64,000 bases of DNA from Oscillatoria princeps RMCB-10 (GTDB lineage: Bacteria; Cyanobacteriota; Cyanobacteriia; Cyanobacteriales; Oscillatoriaceae): positions 124,001 through 188,000 of the forward strand of contig JAHHHT010000007.1 of the NCBI GenBank assembly GCA_019359235.1. The letters are read 5' to 3'. Under the pieces are notes generated by a model. It had not been told where the DNA came from and ran no database searches. It saw only the letters and a program-made list of their open reading frames with translations. The position numbers and the translations under genes are program-made. Position 1 is the stretch's first letter. Each line of letters begins with the position of its first letter. Below, in pieces: positions 25,393-34,945 of the stretch.

Positions 25393-26628
25393 TTAAACGA
25401 AAAAGTCTGATTTATTATCAGATTTATGCTCCTTGACCTTGAGGTGAGCGTCGCGCACGGGTGCCCTATCGAAAGCCCGGGCGAGCGCATTCCATGCCAA
25501 CTTGCGCTTCAGTTCTGCATCAAGAGGCAGGGAGCGTACTGGTGCACCATCCGCTCGTGGGGCAAACTCTGAGAGCCAAGTATAGCGATCGCTCAGCCCC
25601 CATGTCAGCACGCCGATCGCCGCCGGTTCATCCAAAACTGCGGAAAGGTAATCCTCATAGGCGGCGGCAACAATGCGGTCGCGGACACCAGTATTTTCAG
25701 GCAGGTTTTTGTCTGTCACATCCAGTTCGGTAACCAAGATTTTCAGACCGAGACTAGCAACGTCATGCAGGAAATTCCTCAGCTTCCTGGCGTTAAAGCG
25801 GCTCTCATCGCCCGACAAGTGGGCCTGCAAACCCAAGGCATGCACGGGAGTCCCTCGAGACTTGAGACGCTCTAGCAGTCTGAGAACAGCAGTCCTCTTT
25901 GCTTCATCTGCAGGGGTGTCATAATCCAGACCAAAGTCGTTGTAGAACAATAATGCCTGGGGGTCAGCTGAGGCAGCAACACGAAAGGCAAGCTCAATGT
26001 AATCGGGGCCTAAAAACTCCAGCCAGGGCGTTTTTCGCAAACCGTCAGAGCGCCGGTCAGACAGCTTAATTGCCTCATTCACCACAGCCCAGGAGTGCAT
26101 TTGTCCGGTATAACTCCCAGCCACCGTTTCAATATGTTTCACCAACAACTGCTCGGCATTTTTGCGATTGACCGTATCCTCAAACCACGGGGGCAAAGAC
26201 TCGTGCCAGACTAGAGTCTGTCCCTGCAAAAGCAGATTGTGATTTCGGGCAAATTTAGCCATCCAATCGGCTGCGGTAAAGTTAAAACTATCTGGGGTGG
26301 GGCGGAGCAGCTTGTTGCCAGCAGACCACTTGAACTCCCATTCTGGGACAAGCAGGCCACACTCTTCAACAAAACGATCAGCAAATTCTGCGTTAGAAGA
26401 GAGGTCGTCGTACCGGCTGGCTGCCCCATAAATCAATCCTTTAGCAGCAGCACGCTCCTTTAAAGAAGCTCCCCTAGCCACTTTAAAGTCTCTTTCCTGG
26501 CCGTCCATATCTTGAATCTTTTGACTCAGACACTTGGCCATATCCCTTGTCAAATCGCCCGCAGTCACCAAAGCCCCTAAGCCTAACCAAAGAGCGCGAC
26601 GTCTAGTTATGAAACAGGTTTTGTGCAT
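25393..26628 (-). CDS. GH10 endo-1,4-beta-xylanase-like hydrolase
   Basis: This 411-residue protein has an N-terminal basic and hydrophobic leader (TRRRALWLGLGALVTAG, possibly Tat- or Sec-type). A glycoside hydrolase family 10 barrel follows from about residue 55 (KGLIYGAASRYDD; GQTLVWHESLPPWF). The acid/base Glu185 lies in WAVVNEAI and the nucleophile Glu301 in ILVTELDV. VLTWGLSDRYTWLSEF near the C-terminus is also family-typical. The family cleaves beta-1,4-xylan and related glycans with retention. Being last in an exopolysaccharide gene cluster (12 bases from the WecG/TagA gene) suggests that it trims or releases the polymer made there, which is inference. The usual alternative, plant-xylan degradation, fits this context less well. 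Confidence 0.9.
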   Translation of the reverse strand: MHKTCFITRRRALWLGLGALVTAGDLTRDMAKCLSQKIQDMDGQERDFKVARGASLKERAAAKGLIYGAASRYDDLSSNAEFADRFVEECGLLVPEWEFKWSAGNKLLRPTPDSFNFTAADWMAKFARNHNLLLQGQTLVWHESLPPWFEDTVNRKNAEQLLVKHIETVAGSYTGQMHSWAVVNEAIKLSDRRSDGLRKTPWLEFLGPDYIELAFRVAASADPQALLFYNDFGLDYDTPADEAKRTAVLRLLERLKSRGTPVHALGLQAHLSGDESRFNARKLRNFLHDVASLGLKILVTELDVTDKNLPENTGVRDRIVAAAYEDYLSAVLDEPAAIGVLTWGLSDRYTWLSEFAPRADGAPVRSLPLDAELKRKLAWNALARAFDRAPVRDAHLKVKEHKSDNKSDFFV

Positions 26629-26639
26629 AGATAAAACAA

Positions 26640-27398
26640 CTAATTAAAGTTAGATAAACCCAGCCGCTGCCTCAGCACCAGCAAAATAAATAGAGGATTG
26701 CCAAGGATGTAACGCTGCCACAGGCGGCGGGGCTCAACAATCAGGCGAAAGAACCACTCTAAACCCATTTTTTGCATAGAAACAGGCGCTCTTTTCACCA
26801 TACCGGCAACCAGCTCAAAGCTGACCCCAATGCCAACTGAAATTGGGACTCCAAGCGCCTGATAATTGGCGGAGAGCCAATACTCCTGTTTGGGAGCGCC
26901 CAGTCCGACAAAAAGGATATGCGGTGCTGCCGCTTTAATTTGGGAGTTGATCAGTGCGAGTTCTGCTGGGTTTGACTCAAACCCATAAGGTGGGCAGTGA
27001 GCCCCAACAATTTGGAGACCCGGATGCCGCGCCTGGAGAATTTGTTTTGCTTTCTGAGCTGCGCCTGGACGCCCCCCGAGGAAAAATATTTTCAGTCCTT
27101 TTTCTGGGGCAATCGCACAGAGCCTTTCCAACAAATCTGTCCCGTTGACTCGACCCTTTAGGGGCGTCCGCAAAAAGTTAGCGGCCCACAGCAGTGAAAC
27201 CCCATCTGGCACTACTAGAAAAGCTTGGCGATAGATTTCGCGAAAGTGCGCATCCTTCTGGAGCGTCACAATGTGCTGTGCGTTGGGTGTTACCACATAG
27301 GCTGGCGCACCGTCTGAAAGGGCGCGATCTGCGAGCCGCTCAACAACTTCATCAAAATTATATCTGTCAATTTTGACACCCGCGATGTTTATCCTCAT
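26640..27398 (-). CDS. WecG/TagA/CpsF-family glycosyltransferase
   Basis: This 252-residue single-domain enzyme has the family landmarks VVTPNAQHIVTLQKD, VVPDGVSLLWAANFL (conserved Asp), GRVNGTDLLERL, FFLGGRPGAA and GLGAPKQEYWL, and an amphipathic basic C-terminus (EPRRLWQRYILGNPLF) that contacts the membrane in relatives. The family transfers ManNAc or ManNAcA-type sugars onto lipid-linked glycan intermediates. GGAGGAA precedes the ATG. It sits between the GT4 and GH10 genes with short gaps on the minus strand, so it is probably co-transcribed with the exopolysaccharide cluster. Confidence 0.92.
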   Translation of the reverse strand: MRINIAGVKIDRYNFDEVVERLADRALSDGAPAYVVTPNAQHIVTLQKDAHFREIYRQAFLVVPDGVSLLWAANFLRTPLKGRVNGTDLLERLCAIAPEKGLKIFFLGGRPGAAQKAKQILQARHPGLQIVGAHCPPYGFESNPAELALINSQIKAAAPHILFVGLGAPKQEYWLSANYQALGVPISVGIGVSFELVAGMVKRAPVSMQKMGLEWFFRLIVEPRRLWQRYILGNPLFILLVLRQRLGLSNFN

Positions 27399-27421
27399 AA
27401 ACTTCCTCCGTTATAATTAGG

Positions 27422-28486
27422 TTACAGGACTGAGCGATAGATGCCGGCTAAGCGACAGCAATAAGTCCTCACATCAAAGCAAGCGACGGTTTGTCTGGCG
27501 GCGTTTCCTAGAGAGAGCCTTAAAGTCTCATTTTCAATCAGCGACTGCATGGCTTCAGACAGCTGTTGAATATCCCCGGGAGTGACTAGCAAACCATTTT
27601 GGTTTGAAATCACTAATTCAGGAATGCCACCCACGGGAGTCGTGATGGCCGGCAAGCCCCAACCCATCGCTTCAAGTAGTGCCATCGGCAAACCTTCGTT
27701 GTAAGACGGCAAGACAAACACATCCGCTTTTGCCAGCAGCGCATCCCGTTGCTGTGCGTCTATCCAGCCGAGAAAAGTAACGCGATCTGTGAGATTGAGA
27801 CTCTCAACCAACTTGCGCCCTTGCTCCAGCTCACCGTCGCCGGCCAGAATCAGCTGTGAGCGGTTTTTTAGCTCAGCTGGCAAGTTGGCAAACGCCCTAA
27901 TCAAATCAAATGCCCCCTTGCGCTCACCAATGCGCCCAAAAAAGACTAGCCTGACTTGAGGGGAATTTGTGCGGTTTGGGACTTCCGCAGGTAGCTCAGT
28001 GGGGTTAGGCAAGACAATAACTTGTTCCGCTTCTAACCCGAGATTGAGAGTATAGAAATCTTTCCATGTCTTTGAGAGGACAATAAAACCATCACACTGA
28101 CGAAATATCCCGCTCAGCCATTGCCGCGCCCATTTAGGAAGCCGAAAGTAAGTTTTCTGAAATTCAGCTCCGTGAGCGTGCATCAATACCGGCTTGCGAA
28201 ACACAGAAGCCAAGAGCGTCAGAATAGCTTTTCTTAAAAGGCTTCCCCCATCTGAAATGTGAATATATACCAGGTCTGTTTTTTTGCGCAATAGTCTCCA
28301 CAGCAGCGCCCCCAAGGCTCGCCCAAAAACTGTGATTCTGTGTATTATTGACCCCTCATCATGGCTGGTTAAATGCTGAATTTCAAGGTCTGGGCTAGCG
28401 TGCTTTAGGATGAGTTTTTCAACCGTCGCTATTCCTCCATTCTGTTCCAGGCTAGCGCCGACCATCACAATCTTTAGCGGGCTCAT
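27422..28486 (-). CDS. Glycosyltransferase family 4
   Basis: This 354-residue GT-B fold enzyme has the N-terminal glycine loop MVGASLEQNGGIATVEKLI and the donor-side motifs GRIGERKGAFDLIRAF, NEGLPMALLEAMGWGLPAI (the EX7E motif) and TPVGGIPELV. By family knowledge it is a retaining transferase using a nucleotide sugar to extend a lipid-linked repeat unit on the cytoplasmic face. GGAGGA precedes the ATG. It lies between the Wzy-like gene and the WecG/TagA gene on the same strand (26- and 24-base gaps). The sugar specificity cannot be read from the sequence. Confidence 0.92.
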   Translation of the reverse strand: MSPLKIVMVGASLEQNGGIATVEKLILKHASPDLEIQHLTSHDEGSIIHRITVFGRALGALLWRLLRKKTDLVYIHISDGGSLLRKAILTLLASVFRKPVLMHAHGAEFQKTYFRLPKWARQWLSGIFRQCDGFIVLSKTWKDFYTLNLGLEAEQVIVLPNPTELPAEVPNRTNSPQVRLVFFGRIGERKGAFDLIRAFANLPAELKNRSQLILAGDGELEQGRKLVESLNLTDRVTFLGWIDAQQRDALLAKADVFVLPSYNEGLPMALLEAMGWGLPAITTPVGGIPELVISNQNGLLVTPGDIQQLSEAMQSLIENETLRLSLGNAARQTVACFDVRTYCCRLAGIYRSVL

Positions 28487-28511
28487 TTTTCCTCCATAAA
28501 TTAACTAACTA

Positions 28512-29768
28512 TTAAGACGGCATGCAGGCAGCCATTTTGGCTGGCTGTTCAGACGGACTTAGAACTGAGAGAGCTACTGCCACATAGAGTACCCAACCAA
28601 GGCTATTTGACTTTAGCAAGTTGGTTTCAGTCAGGTTGGATAGAAACATGTAGGTCATATATAGCCCTGGCCACAAAGCCTCTGATGTCCGGCTTTTGCG
28701 CACCCAGGCTAGCGCCCCCAAGAAACTTATCAAAAATCCGGCTGCAAATATTAAAACTCCTAATAAACCCAGATCGAGCCAGAGCGCCAACAGGCCATTG
28801 TGTGGATGGGTGGGGTTCCACCCCGTTGCATACCAGATACTAGCAGACGGACCATTCAAGCCTTGCCAAAATGCACTATATCCATAGCCCAGCCAAGGGC
28901 GTTTCCAGATCATATCCAACACATACGGCCACATATCTGTACGGCCAGTTAGTGTTGTGTCCTTGCCGACTGCAACCAGCAGAGTGTCTGGGTTATTTGT
29001 AATCCATAACTGCACTATCCCACCTAGGGTTGCTATGGCAATAATGGCAGGTATCATCAGGTCATAGCGCCACCGCAAAGACTGGTATAGAGGTAATAGG
29101 GCTAAAAGAAACACAAGGTTTAGCAGGGCTGAGGTTGAACATGAAAGGAATAAAAGATTTACCGACAAGCTCAGACCACACCATATAAGCAACCGATTTT
29201 TTTTTGCCCCCATAGTGAGCAGCAAAAAGACTATTGCACTCACTGACATCGATGCGCCAAGAAAATTTTTGTGGGTGTAGATGCCCCGCCAAGCACCTGC
29301 ATGAACCCCACCCATAAGCCCGTATGACGGCAGCGCCACAGCAAAGACTATACTTAGCACTATCGCTAGGCCAAACATCCAGCCCAGTAACTGCAGCTGC
29401 TGTCTCATGCTGTAGCGGCTAGCTAAGTAAAGTCCGAATAGGGTTGTCCCGATTAGCGCTACACTGCGGGGGATAGTTATTGCCGGTGCCTCAGACCAAA
29501 AGACGGAAACTGTAGAAACACCCACCAATACCCAGATAAACCCATCTTTACTCAACGCGGAAATCACCTTTTTCCAGCGGACAACAAGCAGGAAAGAAGT
29601 GGCAGCATATATGAAAAATAATACAGCCCGGAGCAAGGCAGTGTCATAATCAGTATCATCCTCCTGATTTGCACCTCCCGAGAGGATGAGGAGCAGCACT
29701 CCCTGGGAATAAATTGTCAGGGATAAAACTGTGAATGCCTGTTCTGCGAATACTAGAAGTTTTCTCAT
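28512..29768 (-). CDS. O-antigen ligase/Wzy-like polymerase
   Basis: This 418-residue integral membrane protein has about 10-12 hydrophobic helices, starting with VFAEQAFTVLSLTIYSQGVLLLIL. The region GRTDMWPYVLDMIWKRPWLGYGYSAFW followed by HPHNGLLALWLDLG is the Wzy_C/WaaL signature: a periplasmic loop with a conserved Arg and His. It should polymerise or ligate the lipid-linked repeat units in the exopolysaccharide pathway. I start it at ATG 29768 (MRKLLVFAEQ); the longer open frame begins at a TTG (29843) without homology-like sequence. The 307 bases between this gene and the GT2 gene hold no gene. Confidence 0.9.
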   Translation of the reverse strand: MRKLLVFAEQAFTVLSLTIYSQGVLLLILSGGANQEDDTDYDTALLRAVLFFIYAATSFLLVVRWKKVISALSKDGFIWVLVGVSTVSVFWSEAPAITIPRSVALIGTTLFGLYLASRYSMRQQLQLLGWMFGLAIVLSIVFAVALPSYGLMGGVHAGAWRGIYTHKNFLGASMSVSAIVFLLLTMGAKKNRLLIWCGLSLSVNLLFLSCSTSALLNLVFLLALLPLYQSLRWRYDLMIPAIIAIATLGGIVQLWITNNPDTLLVAVGKDTTLTGRTDMWPYVLDMIWKRPWLGYGYSAFWQGLNGPSASIWYATGWNPTHPHNGLLALWLDLGLLGVLIFAAGFLISFLGALAWVRKSRTSEALWPGLYMTYMFLSNLTETNLLKSNSLGWVLYVAVALSVLSPSEQPAKMAACMPS

Positions 29769-30075
29769 CGCTCGATCTGCTACCAGCTTCCTATCTAGGG
29801 TTCCAGCAAAAAGCAAAATTGTCAGGGAAACACTTGGCCACAAATTTAAGGCGTTTCGTCAAGGTAAATATCTTTCTCTCTGAACTCTCACTTTCCAGGT
29901 AATTGGAATTTTTGTTTCGCCGCAGTTGCCGCAGGACTCCGAGCGAGCGGGGCAAAGCCAGTGCTGCTCAAACGGCCACCCTCTGCAGGGGAGATAACTT
30001 TTACTCGCTACCCTGTTTATTTGGAGCGTATTTAAACCCATACTGCCTCCCGCAAGCACTAGGTTACCTGTCTGA
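29769..30075. other. Gene-free gap inside the exopolysaccharide cluster
   Basis: No credible ORF or repeat was found in these 307 bases between the GT2 and Wzy-like genes. It is much longer than the other gaps in the cluster, so an internal promoter for the downstream four genes is possible. Confidence 0.4.
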
Positions 30076-31050
30076 CTAGCTGGCAATTTTTTGGTAAATT
30101 TTTGTGTTTGGGCGCTTGAAAGACCAGATAAATCCCCGAATTTGCTGCCGGACATCCTGAGGGAGCAGCCACATCACCAAATAAAGCAAGTAATCAGTGG
30201 GTCTGAGTTGGCCAAACCGCACAGCTTCCCACAGCAGAGGCCAAAAAACTTTCCAATCGCGCTGTAAGGACGCCTGCGGACTCACAACTGTTACAATAAA
30301 GCCTGAATAGGCCCGCCGTGTTACTAGATGGCGGACCGAGCGAATCCAGTCCAGCGAATATTGCCAGTCGTTTATGTTGCTTAAGCGTTTGCGCCCTATC
30401 TCTGTATTCCAGATAGCTACAGGTTCGGGCACAAACTCCAGCCCCACACCTTCCAAGGCGCTGGCCCGAAGCAGCCAGTCCCAATCCTCATGTCGGGGCA
30501 AATTTTTTTTCAAAGGCAGCTTTTTGAGCAACTCTTTTTTGGTGAAAAAGGTAGAGGTTTGGATAAATCCTTCTCCCGCAAACAAAGAGTTGCGAGCGAA
30601 AAGGTATTCGCTCAGGGGTTCAGAGGGTTCTGGCAGCCTTCTTGGCCAAACAAATTCACCTTTCGGATTGCGGGCAATCAAGCAACTGGCGACAACGGGA
30701 AAAGCGTGACGCGAGTGAGTGGCTAATTCAAGTTGCCGGTCGAGCTTTTGGGGCATCCATTCGTCATCATCATCTAGGAAAGCTATCCAAGCGCCTTTTG
30801 CCACGTCAACACCGGCATTTCTGGCAGCAGCTGGGCCCACATTCACTGGCAGCGCTATCACTTTCAGTCTGGGATCGTCTATCTGCTTGAGTTCTTTGAC
30901 TGTAGCCTCATCAGGCCCATCTACCACCACAATCACTTCTATCGATTTCAGGGTTTGATCCAGGGCACTCCTGACTGCCCTGCCGGCAAGGTGAGGTCTA
31001 TTTCGTGAAGGAATCACCACGCTAACCATTTGTGCGAGAGTTTCATTCAT
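30076..31050 (-). CDS. Glycosyltransferase family 2
   Basis: This 324-residue GT-A enzyme shows VSVVIPSRNRPHLAGRAVRSALDQT at the N-terminus, the nucleotide-binding Asp in VVVDGPDEATV, and the metal-binding run FLDDDDEWMPQKLDRQ near residue 93. The later block LPRHEDWDWLLRA matches the ED acceptor-side motif of inverting GT2 enzymes. It should add one sugar to the lipid-linked exopolysaccharide unit. The gene follows the Wzx-like gene after a spacer that holds a dispersed palindrome. C-terminal residues after about 270 are hydrophobic and may be membrane-associated. Confidence 0.92.
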   Translation of the reverse strand: MNETLAQMVSVVIPSRNRPHLAGRAVRSALDQTLKSIEVIVVVDGPDEATVKELKQIDDPRLKVIALPVNVGPAAARNAGVDVAKGAWIAFLDDDDEWMPQKLDRQLELATHSRHAFPVVASCLIARNPKGEFVWPRRLPEPSEPLSEYLFARNSLFAGEGFIQTSTFFTKKELLKKLPLKKNLPRHEDWDWLLRASALEGVGLEFVPEPVAIWNTEIGRKRLSNINDWQYSLDWIRSVRHLVTRRAYSGFIVTVVSPQASLQRDWKVFWPLLWEAVRFGQLRPTDYLLYLVMWLLPQDVRQQIRGFIWSFKRPNTKIYQKIAS

Positions 31051-31099
31051 AGTAGGCCAGCCTAATTAAATCTAACATTAGTTTTTCAGAAACACTTCT

Positions 31100-31135
31100 C
31101 CAGAAACCAGGTTTCTTTAAGAAACCTGGTTTCTA
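31100..31135. repeat. AGAAACC-GGTTTCT dispersed palindrome at the wzx 3' end
   Basis: AGAAACCAGGTTTCTTTAAG and its complementary arm form a near-perfect palindrome overlapping the last codons and stop (31117-31119) of the flippase gene. Related palindromes occur at about 12217-12249, 37436-37475 and 38244-38278. Confidence 0.75.
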
Positions 31136-32547
31136 GATATTGCCGCTCTCCCAACGGCAGAAAGGCCCAGAACACCAATCAGCAGCAAATAAGCCAAACT
31201 AGCAGCAACCGCAGTCAGCAGAATGTTTTGACTGATTTCCTGCAGAATCAGGAATACAGCCAGCATAAACACGCTGATCAGCACGGGCCGGCGCAAAATG
31301 CGCCACAAGTCTAACGAAAACAGGCGGGTGCGGACGGCATACATATATTGGCTGCAGGCACTGATGTTCATTAGCAGCGCCGCTATCGCCGCACCGATCA
31401 ACTGATATTGCGATACCAGCACCACACTCAACAAACCACCTAACACATTGGTGACGCTCACTTCGCGCAGGTTAACTCGCTCCAGACCACTCGCCACAAG
31501 TAAAGAGCTGAGCGGTCGGATGAAGGAGACGGCAACAAGTCCCAACGCCACCACCTTAAGGGCTGCAGTCGCCTCAGCAAAGCTAGGATCTCGATAGATA
31601 AAAATTAGTAAATTGCCCCCTATAAAGTATAGCCCGAGAAGCAAGGGCAATGCCACACACAGCAAAATCTCAGCAATACTTTCGACCAGGTGACGCTGCT
31701 TTTCCTTTCCCAGCGTGACGGCTTTCGACAGGCTGGGAAAAACAGCCAAGACAACGCTCTGTGCCAGAATCTCAAAGGGCTGCATCAATTGGGCGACACC
31801 GCCGAACAGTCCAACCACAACCTCGCCCCCTAAAAGTGAGAGGATAAGGACCTGCATTCTGCCGCTGAGCGCCGCCACACCCTCGATCGCCACCAGTGTG
31901 CGGGCAGCCCTCACAGTTTGCCAGATAAACTCCCAGTTAATGTGCCATTTTGGTTTGACTGTCCGTGCGAGCAAGCCCCATTCAATCAAAAGAATCACAA
32001 ATTCAGAAAGCACGAAAATTCCAGCCATAAAGCTGACCCCAAAGTTCAGCTTCATCGCCCATATCATCACCCCTACGCGCAGGATGTACACCGGCACTGT
32101 GATCGCCGCGATCGGGTGCATCTTTTCTTGCGCCTGAAAAATCGCCTCAGTAACGTTAGAGAGCGAAAACGGGACAATCGCTAAGCCCATGACGTAGCAA
32201 ACAGTCGAGGTGTCGGAACTGTAGGGCAGCGCGAATACAACCGCGACTAGCAGAGCATAGCCGGTGAGGCTGAAAAGCAACTGCAACAAAGTGCCGCTCA
32301 CCAAGTACACCGGCGTTTCTTGGGGATGGCGCGACAGTTCTCGGGTGAACAGAGTTTTGAACCCCTGTGCGGCGACGCTCATGAAGATAAAGTAGTAAGT
32401 GAAGGCCAGCAGATACTGCCCTAACTCATACGGGCCAAGAATACGAGCGATAGAGGCAAACAGCACAAAACTCGTAAGGCTCTGCGCCAGCCGGTTGACC
32501 GCCATTGAGAGAGAATTTCCTACTACTTTGCCCCGTCCCATTATCAT
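31117..32547 (-). CDS. Wzx-type oligosaccharide flippase
   Basis: This 476-residue polytopic protein of the polysaccharide biosynthesis/MATE superfamily has about 12-14 predicted helices. The N-terminus GRGKVVGNSLSMAVNRLAQSLTSFVLFASIARILGP is the typical first-helix pair. It should flip lipid-linked repeat units across the membrane for the Wzy-type polymerase encoded two genes downstream. Its last six residues (SRNQVS) and stop are encoded by a dispersed palindrome, so the native C-terminus may have been replaced. ATGs 32547 and 32541 are equivalent start choices. Confidence 0.9.
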   Translation of the reverse strand: MIMGRGKVVGNSLSMAVNRLAQSLTSFVLFASIARILGPYELGQYLLAFTYYFIFMSVAAQGFKTLFTRELSRHPQETPVYLVSGTLLQLLFSLTGYALLVAVVFALPYSSDTSTVCYVMGLAIVPFSLSNVTEAIFQAQEKMHPIAAITVPVYILRVGVMIWAMKLNFGVSFMAGIFVLSEFVILLIEWGLLARTVKPKWHINWEFIWQTVRAARTLVAIEGVAALSGRMQVLILSLLGGEVVVGLFGGVAQLMQPFEILAQSVVLAVFPSLSKAVTLGKEKQRHLVESIAEILLCVALPLLLGLYFIGGNLLIFIYRDPSFAEATAALKVVALGLVAVSFIRPLSSLLVASGLERVNLREVSVTNVLGGLLSVVLVSQYQLIGAAIAALLMNISACSQYMYAVRTRLFSLDLWRILRRPVLISVFMLAVFLILQEISQNILLTAVAASLAYLLLIGVLGLSAVGRAAISRNQVS

Positions 32548-32640
32548 AATAATTTTTATTGTAAAACTAGCATCAAGTGACCGGGAAAACTAAAACTTAA
32601 AAACCAGCCCGCAACCGCCGGCAGCAATCAGTCATGCCGT

Positions 32641-34869
32641 TCAGGGAAGGCCAGCATATTTTCCGCTCTGCGCTGCAGAAACCTTCTGGGCGGCGTATTC
32701 CGTGCCATAGTAGAAATAGCTGTCAGATTCGTTTTCCACGATTAAAGCATTAGCCACTAGACCCAGGACATTCTGACCGGAACGCTGCAAATACTCTTTA
32801 GCAGAAGCCGCACTGTTATAATCGACCACCTCCGGTCGAACCACCAGCAAAACACCATCCGCCATTTTGCCCAAAGTAAGAGCGTCAGCGGCCAGCACCA
32901 GGGGAGGTGCGTCTACGATTACAAAATCATAATTTTCTGAAAAATATTCAATCAGTGAAGCCATCCGCTTGGAGTCGAGGAGAGCTAGTGGGTTGGGAGG
33001 GACTACACCGGCACTCAGCACATCCAAGTTAGGCATCACTTCAGTCGCAGCGGTCTTAAAATCAGCTTGACCGACAATCACATTACTCAAACCCACGGCA
33101 TTGATCAGTTCCCATATATGGTGCTGCAGCGGATGGCGCATATCCGCATCCACCAGCAACACCCGACGCCCCAGCTGAGCCACAGCTGCCGCCAAATTGG
33201 CAGAGACTGTAGACTTGCCCTCTTTAGCCACAGAACTCGTGACCACAATAACTTTCAGCGGGTTATCTGAACTGAGAAATTTTAGGTTAGCCTGCAGCAT
33301 CCGGTACGCTTCACTAATCGGCGAGTGGGGAGCGTCTCTCACGGGAATATTGGGCACCGGCCATTCTTTGTCCTTGCCGCGAGGCAGCGCTTTTTTTCCA
33401 AAAGAAGGAATCGTTACCAGCAAGGTATACCCGAACACATCCTTCACCTCTTTGAGGGTTTTTATCGATGTATCTCTTATTTCTAAGATAACGACAGTGG
33501 CGGTAGAAAGCAGGACACCCAGCAGACTCCCTAAGGCGACGAGAATAGCTTTTTTGCCGATCAAGGGTTTTTCTGGAACCGATGCCGGTTCCAAAATGCG
33601 GGCGTTCCCGATATTTTGGGTTTCCGCAAGCCGCACTTCTTCCAGCTTTTTCAAAAGCATTTCATAAGTGGACTGGGCAGCGTCCAGTTTCCGCTGCAGT
33701 TGCCGCTGGTCTTGTTCCAATTTGGGGAGAATATTAACCCGCTCCTTGTAGGAGGCCAGCGTCCGGGACAGAAGCTCCACCTGGCCGGCTAAACCCAAGC
33801 GCTCTACCTCTGATTTGACCAACTCTTCAGCCAGGTTTTCTTTCGTCTTTCCAATCTGCAAATCCCCCTCGGACACGGGCTTTGGACTGCCAAGAGACTC
33901 CGCTACCCGCTCTTGGAGCACGGCTTTTAGAGCCGCTCTTTTATCTTTCAGCTCGGCAATCGCCGGGTGCGCTTCCTGAAAGCGGGTCATATCGACCGCC
34001 AGCTGAGCTTCTACCTTTTGCAATTCTTGCAGGACTTCCTGCACGCCGGCAGACTGGTTCAGGGAACTCACCGCTATGGCTTCCTGTGAATTTTGTCCCA
34101 CTTTATTGCGGAGCTCAGCAGAGCGGGCGGTTGCGTCCGCTAGCTGAGCCTGCGTGAGCGTGATTTGATTCTCTAAGCCGGCAATAACCTCTACTGCCGA
34201 TTTGGCTTCCTCCTCCAGGACTACAACTTTGTTCTGTTCTTTAAATTCGCGCAGGGCCTTTTCGGCTTGCCGAACGCTAGCCTCAGCTTTAGGCAGTTGC
34301 TGGCCAATAAATTCGCGAGCAGCAGCCACCTGAGACCTGTTTACGAGAATATTATTCTCTATATAAAGGCTCATCAGTTTGTTGACTACTGCCGCACTTT
34401 CTTCGGGAGCCTTGCCTTGATAAGAAATCAGCAGCACATCCGCTCCTGGCAGACTTTTCACGTTCAGCCGAGTTTTTACGATTTGCTCCGCTTCGATGGG
34501 CGCACCTCTCTCATCTTTCAGGTTGAGTGCGTTTGCAGTCTCTCGCACCAGAGGTATAGAACGAATCACCTCTGATTCTGTCTGCAAAAGGTTGCTCTTG
34601 TCCGTCAGGGGTGGCTTGACTTCTGACAGCTCTTTTCCCACCCCCGTTAGAGACGTTGTGTGGTCTATTTTAAACAAGAGCTTGCCTTCTGCCTTGTAAA
34701 CCGGCTTTTGTAAGATCGCCATCAGGGAAGAAAGCGCGACAGCCGAACCAAAAACAGCCCCAGCCGGCAGCCAGCGCCTTTTAAAAATCAGCCAGATATG
34801 CCCAAAATCTATATCTAGGGCTTCCCTGGAGTCCATTTTTAAGTTTTCAGTCGGTGAACTTGGTATCAT
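32641..34869 (-). CDS. Wzc-like polysaccharide co-polymerase / BY-type tyrosine autokinase
   Basis: From ATG 34869 (GGAGAG about 8 bases upstream; the longer frame starts at a TTG, 34899) this is a 742-residue protein. A Wzz domain with the first helix RRWLPAGAVFGSAVALSSLMAI is followed by a long coiled-coil periplasmic region, a second helix (KKAILVALGSLLGVLLSTATVVIL) and a cytoplasmic BY-kinase. The kinase has Walker A VVTSSVAKEGKSTVSANL, Walker A' VLLVDADMRHP and Walker B FVIVDAPP. The C-terminal tail has a short tyrosine cluster (SYFYYGTEYAAQ). By family knowledge it controls polymer length and export, regulated by Tyr phosphorylation. No separate phosphatase gene or outer-membrane Wza-like gene is in the cluster. 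Confidence 0.93.
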   Translation of the reverse strand: MIPSSPTENLKMDSREALDIDFGHIWLIFKRRWLPAGAVFGSAVALSSLMAILQKPVYKAEGKLLFKIDHTTSLTGVGKELSEVKPPLTDKSNLLQTESEVIRSIPLVRETANALNLKDERGAPIEAEQIVKTRLNVKSLPGADVLLISYQGKAPEESAAVVNKLMSLYIENNILVNRSQVAAAREFIGQQLPKAEASVRQAEKALREFKEQNKVVVLEEEAKSAVEVIAGLENQITLTQAQLADATARSAELRNKVGQNSQEAIAVSSLNQSAGVQEVLQELQKVEAQLAVDMTRFQEAHPAIAELKDKRAALKAVLQERVAESLGSPKPVSEGDLQIGKTKENLAEELVKSEVERLGLAGQVELLSRTLASYKERVNILPKLEQDQRQLQRKLDAAQSTYEMLLKKLEEVRLAETQNIGNARILEPASVPEKPLIGKKAILVALGSLLGVLLSTATVVILEIRDTSIKTLKEVKDVFGYTLLVTIPSFGKKALPRGKDKEWPVPNIPVRDAPHSPISEAYRMLQANLKFLSSDNPLKVIVVTSSVAKEGKSTVSANLAAAVAQLGRRVLLVDADMRHPLQHHIWELINAVGLSNVIVGQADFKTAATEVMPNLDVLSAGVVPPNPLALLDSKRMASLIEYFSENYDFVIVDAPPLVLAADALTLGKMADGVLLVVRPEVVDYNSAASAKEYLQRSGQNVLGLVANALIVENESDSYFYYGTEYAAQKVSAAQSGKYAGLP

Positions 34870-34945
34870 AGCACTCTCCGCAGCTTTCTTCCCAAACAAA
34901 CTTGATTTTTTCCAAATTCAAGCCCAAAATAGCCACACTCAGCTT

